Of a DNA stretch of 64,000 bases, positions 60,928 to 64,000 are shown piece after piece; position 1 is the first letter of the stretch, and each line of letters starts with the position of its first letter. This DNA is from DASQMT01 sp963839615 (GTDB taxonomy: Bacteria > Actinomycetota > Thermoleophilia > Solirubrobacterales > Solirubrobacteraceae). The position numbers and the translations under genes were made by a program. Location: assembly GCA_963839615.1 (NCBI GenBank), contig CAWIVY010000006.1, positions 1 to 64,000 of the forward strand, written 5' to 3'. The notes beneath the pieces were generated by a model. The model made no database searches. It was not told the origin of the DNA and was given only the letters and a program-made list of their open reading frames with translations.

Positions 60928-60933
60928 ATGATA
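60928..60933 (-). promoter_or_regulatory. -10 element of glgP
   Basis: Minus-strand TATCAT, 9 nt before ATG 60918; it also overlaps the first codons of the divergent EamA gene. Confidence 0.35.
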
Positions 60934-61854
60934 GGAACCGTGGCCGGCGCAGGGACGCTTCCTCCCAAGTCCGCTCCGCTGGCTGCCCGAGCGCCCGGCG
61001 TCGCGCTCGCCGTGGCGTCGATGACGACGCTCCAGCTCGGGGCCGCCCTGTCGGAGCCCCTGTGGGATCGGGTCGGGCCGTCCGGCCTGGTCGCCCTTCG
61101 GCTCGCGGCCGCCGCGCTGATCCTGTGGCCGTTCGCGCGTCCGGTGCTCCGCGGGCGCTCGCGCGAGGACCTCGGAGCCGCCGTCGCGCTGGGCGCCTGC
61201 TCGGGCGTGCTGACCGTGGCGTTCTTCGAGGCGATCGCCCGGATCCCGCTCGGCGTCGCGGTCACGATCGAGTTCCTCGGGCCGCTCGGGGTCGCGCTCG
61301 CCGGCTCTCGCCATGCGCGCGACGTCGCCTGGGTGGTGCTGGCCGGCGCCGGCGTGGCGCTGCTCACGCTCGGCGACGGGGCCGGCGAGCCGCTCGATCC
61401 CGTGGGGATCGCGTTCGCCGTCCTCTCGGCGGTCTGCTGGGCCGGCTACATCCTCCTGACGAAGCGGGTCGGCGCGCGCTGGGCGGGGCTCGAGGGACTG
61501 TCGATCTCGCTTGCCGTCGCCGCGCTCGTCGTGCTCCCGCTCGGCGTGTCGGTCGCGGGCACGGAGCTGCTCGTGCCCGAGGTGATCCTGGCCGGGGCCG
61601 GGCTGGCGCTGCTGACCCCGCTGCTGCCGTTCGTGTTCGAGCTGATCGCGCTGCGCCGGCTGCCGACGGCGTTCTTCGGCGTGATCATGAGCCTGGAGCC
61701 GGCGATCGCCGCCCTGCTGGGCTTCCTGCTCCTCGGCCAGGGACTGGCCGTCTCGGGCATCGTCGCGATCGCGCTGGTGTCCGTCGCGAGCGCCGGCGCG
61801 ACGCTCGCCTCATCGGATCCGGCGGCGGCCGACGAACCGGTCCACGCGGTCTGA
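60928..61854 (+). CDS. EamA (RhtA-like) family exporter
   Basis: 308 aa, ten membrane segments. The RhtA-like features are SEPLWDRVGPSGLVALRLAAAALIL and FFEAIARIPLGVAVTIEFLGPLGVAL, typical of threonine/homoserine exporters. The true substrate is unknown. ATG 60928 is one choice, GTG 60904 and GTG 60940 are others; divergent promoters are tightly packed here. It converges with a TetR gene, 4 nt apart. Confidence 0.85.
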   Translation: MIGTVAGAGTLPPKSAPLAARAPGVALAVASMTTLQLGAALSEPLWDRVGPSGLVALRLAAAALILWPFARPVLRGRSREDLGAAVALGACSGVLTVAFFEAIARIPLGVAVTIEFLGPLGVALAGSRHARDVAWVVLAGAGVALLTLGDGAGEPLDPVGIAFAVLSAVCWAGYILLTKRVGARWAGLEGLSISLAVAALVVLPLGVSVAGTELLVPEVILAGAGLALLTPLLPFVFELIALRRLPTAFFGVIMSLEPAIAALLGFLLLGQGLAVSGIVAIALVSVASAGATLASSDPAAADEPVHAV

Positions 61855-61858
61855 CTCG

Positions 61859-62485
61859 CTACGGCAGCAGGCGGTCGACGAGCACGTCGAACGCGTCGGC
61901 GATGCGCTCGATCCGCTGCTCCTGCAGACGGTGCCAGTAGAAGAACGAGTCGGTCGCGAGCAGCGCGAGCAGCACGTCGGCCAGGACCTCGGAGTCGGCG
62001 GCGGGGTCGGCCTCGCGGATCAGCATCGCGGCGTGCATGCGCAGGAATGCGTATGGCCCGGTGCTGAAGCGCGTGCCGGGCTTGCCGGCCTCGGCGGCGG
62101 CCATCAGGTCGCCGTGCTCCATCAGCAGCGCGAGCTGCGCGCGCCCCATCGCCTTCAGCCGTTCCTGCGGCGGCGCTCCAGGACCGAGTGGCGCCGCTCC
62201 CCGGATCATGTTCTCCTGCAGCACGACCGTGTGCTCGTGCAGGAGCGCCAGCGCGAGGCCGGCGCGATCGCCGAAGCGGCGGAACAGCGTGCCCTTGCCG
62301 ACACCCGCCTCCGCGGCGATCGCGTCCATCGAGACGTTCTCGACCCCGTGGCAGGCGAACAGCCGCTCGGCGGCCGAGAGCACCTTCTCGCGGTTGCGCT
62401 GGGCGTCGGCCCGCTCGCGCTGCTCGCCGTCCGCGACGGGCAGCTCCAGGGGGATCAGCGGAGGGTCGTCGGCAGTCCGTGCCAT
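61859..62485 (-). CDS. TetR family transcriptional regulator
   Basis: 208 aa. The helix-turn-helix is NREKVLSAAERLFACHGVENVSMDAIAAEAGVGKGTLFRRFGDRAGL, followed by a TetR ligand-binding domain. It lies next to an MFS efflux gene in the same orientation (31 nt apart) and probably controls it. ATG 62485; CATACT lies 9 nt upstream. Confidence 0.9.
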   Translation of the reverse strand: MARTADDPPLIPLELPVADGEQRERADAQRNREKVLSAAERLFACHGVENVSMDAIAAEAGVGKGTLFRRFGDRAGLALALLHEHTVVLQENMIRGAAPLGPGAPPQERLKAMGRAQLALLMEHGDLMAAAEAGKPGTRFSTGPYAFLRMHAAMLIREADPAADSEVLADVLLALLATDSFFYWHRLQEQRIERIADAFDVLVDRLLP

Positions 62486-62516
62486 GGGCTCCGAGTATGG
62501 CAGCGGGAGGCGTCGC

Positions 62517-64000
62517 TCAGGCGGCTGCAGGCTCCGCCACGGCGGGGCTCCGGCCGGCCTCCTCGGGCGCGCCGACGAGCTGGCCGCCCGGGCAGCGCTC
62601 GGCCGACGTCGGCCGGCTGGGGTTGCGCAGCAGCAGGCCGCCGAGCAGGCCGGCGATCGCGAGCATCAGGCCGCCGAGGATCGCCGCGAGGTGGAAGGTC
62701 TCCACGCCGGCGTCCTCCACCGCCGTCGTTACCGCCGCCCGGTCGGGCGCCGGCAACGCGGCCCGGTCGACCGGGCTGAGCGCGCGCTCGCGCGCCTCGG
62801 CGACCTGCTCCTGCGCGGGGCCCGTCAGCGTGCGCCCGGCGAGCTCGCTGTCGAGCCGGTCGGCGTAGAAGCCGGCGAGCACGGCGCCGACCGCCGCCGT
62901 GGCCAGCAGCCCGGCAGTGCGCGCGACGGCGTTGTTGACCGCCGAGGCGATGCCGGCATCGTGCTCGTCGGCGTCCGCCAGCACGGTCGCGGTGAGCGGC
63001 GCGACGGTGACCGCGAGCCCGAGCGAGTAGAGCAGCAGCGCGGGCACCAGGTCGCGGAGATAGGAGGTCTCAGCGTCCAGGCGCAGCAGCGCGAAGAATC
63101 CGGCCGCGACCAGCAGCGGCCCGAAGGTCATGAACCAGCGCGGCCCGTGGCGGTCGGCGAGCGCGCCGAATCGCCGTGAGAGCAGGAACATCACCCCGGT
63201 CGGGAGCAAGCCCGCAGAGCCGGCCGCGAGCGCGCTGAAGCCGGCGACCTGCTGCAGGAAGAGGGTCAGGAAGAACCCCTGCACGGCCATCCCGCCGTAC
63301 ATCAGGAAGGTCTCCACGTTCGCAACGCTGAAGTTGCGGTGCCTGAACAGCTCGAGTGGCAGCATCGGCGCCGGCGTGTGCCGCTCGTACGCGATGAAGG
63401 CTGCGAACAACAGTGCCCCGGCGACGAGCGGGCCGGTCACGAGCGGGTCGGACCAGCCGAGCACCGGCTGCTCGATCAGCCCGAACGAGATCCCGGCCAG
63501 GCCCGCCGCGCACAGCAGCGCGCCGGTCACGTCGAGCCGCGGGCGCCGCTCCCCGAGGTCGCGGCCCGCGGGCACGTAGCGGCTCGCCATCGCCAGCGTG
63601 ATCAGCACGAGCGGCACGTTGAGCGCGAACACCCAGCGCCACGAGACCGAGTCGACGATCTGGCCGCCGATCAGCGGGCCGGCGAGGTAGCCGATGCCGC
63701 CCCACGCGGTCCACGATCCGATCGCCGCCCCGCGCTCGGACTCGGGGAACACCGCGACGATGATCGCCAGCGATGCCGGCGTGAGCAGCGCGCCGGAGAC
63801 CCCCTGCAGCCCGCGCGCCACGACGAGCAGCTCGACGCTCGGCGCGAGCGCGCAGAGCAGTGAGGCGGCGCCGAAGCCCGCCACGCCGAGCGTGAACACG
63901 CGCCGCTCGCCGTAGATGTCGGCGAGCGAGCCGGAGACGAGGATCAGCGAGGAGAGCGTGAGCAGGTACGCGTTGGCGACCCACTGCTGGCCGGCGAGCC
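62517..64000 (-). CDS. MFS drug transporter, DHA2 type (partial, runs off the right edge)
   Basis: At least 494 codons and open at 64000. The visible N-terminal part reads QQWVANAYLLTLSSLILVSGSLADIYGERRVFTLGV, matching segments 1-2 and motif A, so only ~40-50 residues are missing. Twelve or more membrane segments follow, plus a C-terminal soluble loop region and tail. It is a proton-driven multidrug exporter by family; substrate unknown. Likely regulated by the adjacent TetR. Confidence 0.9.
   Translation of the reverse strand, partial: LAGQQWVANAYLLTLSSLILVSGSLADIYGERRVFTLGVAGFGAASLLCALAPSVELLVVARGLQGVSGALLTPASLAIIVAVFPESERGAAIGSWTAWGGIGYLAGPLIGGQIVDSVSWRWVFALNVPLVLITLAMASRYVPAGRDLGERRPRLDVTGALLCAAGLAGISFGLIEQPVLGWSDPLVTGPLVAGALLFAAFIAYERHTPAPMLPLELFRHRNFSVANVETFLMYGGMAVQGFFLTLFLQQVAGFSALAAGSAGLLPTGVMFLLSRRFGALADRHGPRWFMTFGPLLVAAGFFALLRLDAETSYLRDLVPALLLYSLGLAVTVAPLTATVLADADEHDAGIASAVNNAVARTAGLLATAAVGAVLAGFYADRLDSELAGRTLTGPAQEQVAEARERALSPVDRAALPAPDRAAVTTAVEDAGVETFHLAAILGGLMLAIAGLLGGLLLRNPSRPTSAERCPGGQLVGAPEEAGRSPAVAEPAAA

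Overview
The window is 64 kb of very GC-rich, gene-dense chromosome from an actinobacterium, most likely of the Thermoleophilia/Solirubrobacterales. This rests on base composition, the gene set, and a secreted protein of the KGKDIKRNAI type typical of that order; it is inference, not a database match. Core housekeeping genes dominate: secA, prfB, nadC-nadA, ftsE-ftsX, an S41 (CtpA-type) protease, rnr, smpB and ssrA (tmRNA). No insertion sequence, integrase, CRISPR array or ordinary tRNA was seen.

Layout. 1-10 kb: secA; a molybdopterin oxidoreductase coupled to an Rv1264-like adenylate cyclase; a DHH phosphoesterase divergent from prfB (with its programmed +1 frameshift); an Orn/Lys/Arg decarboxylase. 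10-20 kb: an ECF41 sigma factor with its partner epimerase and a matching promoter; a decayed methyltransferase; a DUF1326 protein; SDR, EamA and LysR genes; a STAND-ATPase/OmpR-type regulator; a DUF4242 protein. 20-28 kb: a ten-repeat secreted protein, GNAT, DUF427, palindromic repeats, an arginase-fold protein and a membrane hydrolase. 28-37 kb: two NarL-type two-component systems flanking an Asp/Glu racemase, a methyltransferase and nadC-nadA, plus a DUF4097 protein. 37-48 kb: M16 protease, ftsE-ftsX, S41 protease, rnr, smpB, an M50 protease bracketed by inverted copies of a ~230-nt element, MFS, a flavin disulfide reductase and tmRNA. 48-55 kb: a TetR-controlled sulfite-oxidase-like gene, then a MarR gene with two ABC-2 type exporters and a flavin oxidase. 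55-64 kb: acyl-CoA dehydrogenase, a tiny zinc-ribbon protein, a DUF2182/DUF1326 pair, alpha-glucan phosphorylase, EamA, TetR and an MFS gene running off the end.

How genes work together: smpB, ssrA, rnr and prfB cover ribosome rescue and termination within 41 kb. ftsE-ftsX followed by proteases suggests envelope remodelling. nadC-nadA are quinolinate-pathway genes, without nadB here. Many genes are coupled by 4-nt GTGA/ATGA overlaps, and many others have a TAnnnT hexamer 5-9 nt before the start codon, which predicts widespread leaderless transcription. Three genes (ftsX, the 49 kb tetR, glgP) each carry a single-base frameshift, so indel errors in the assembly are possible.
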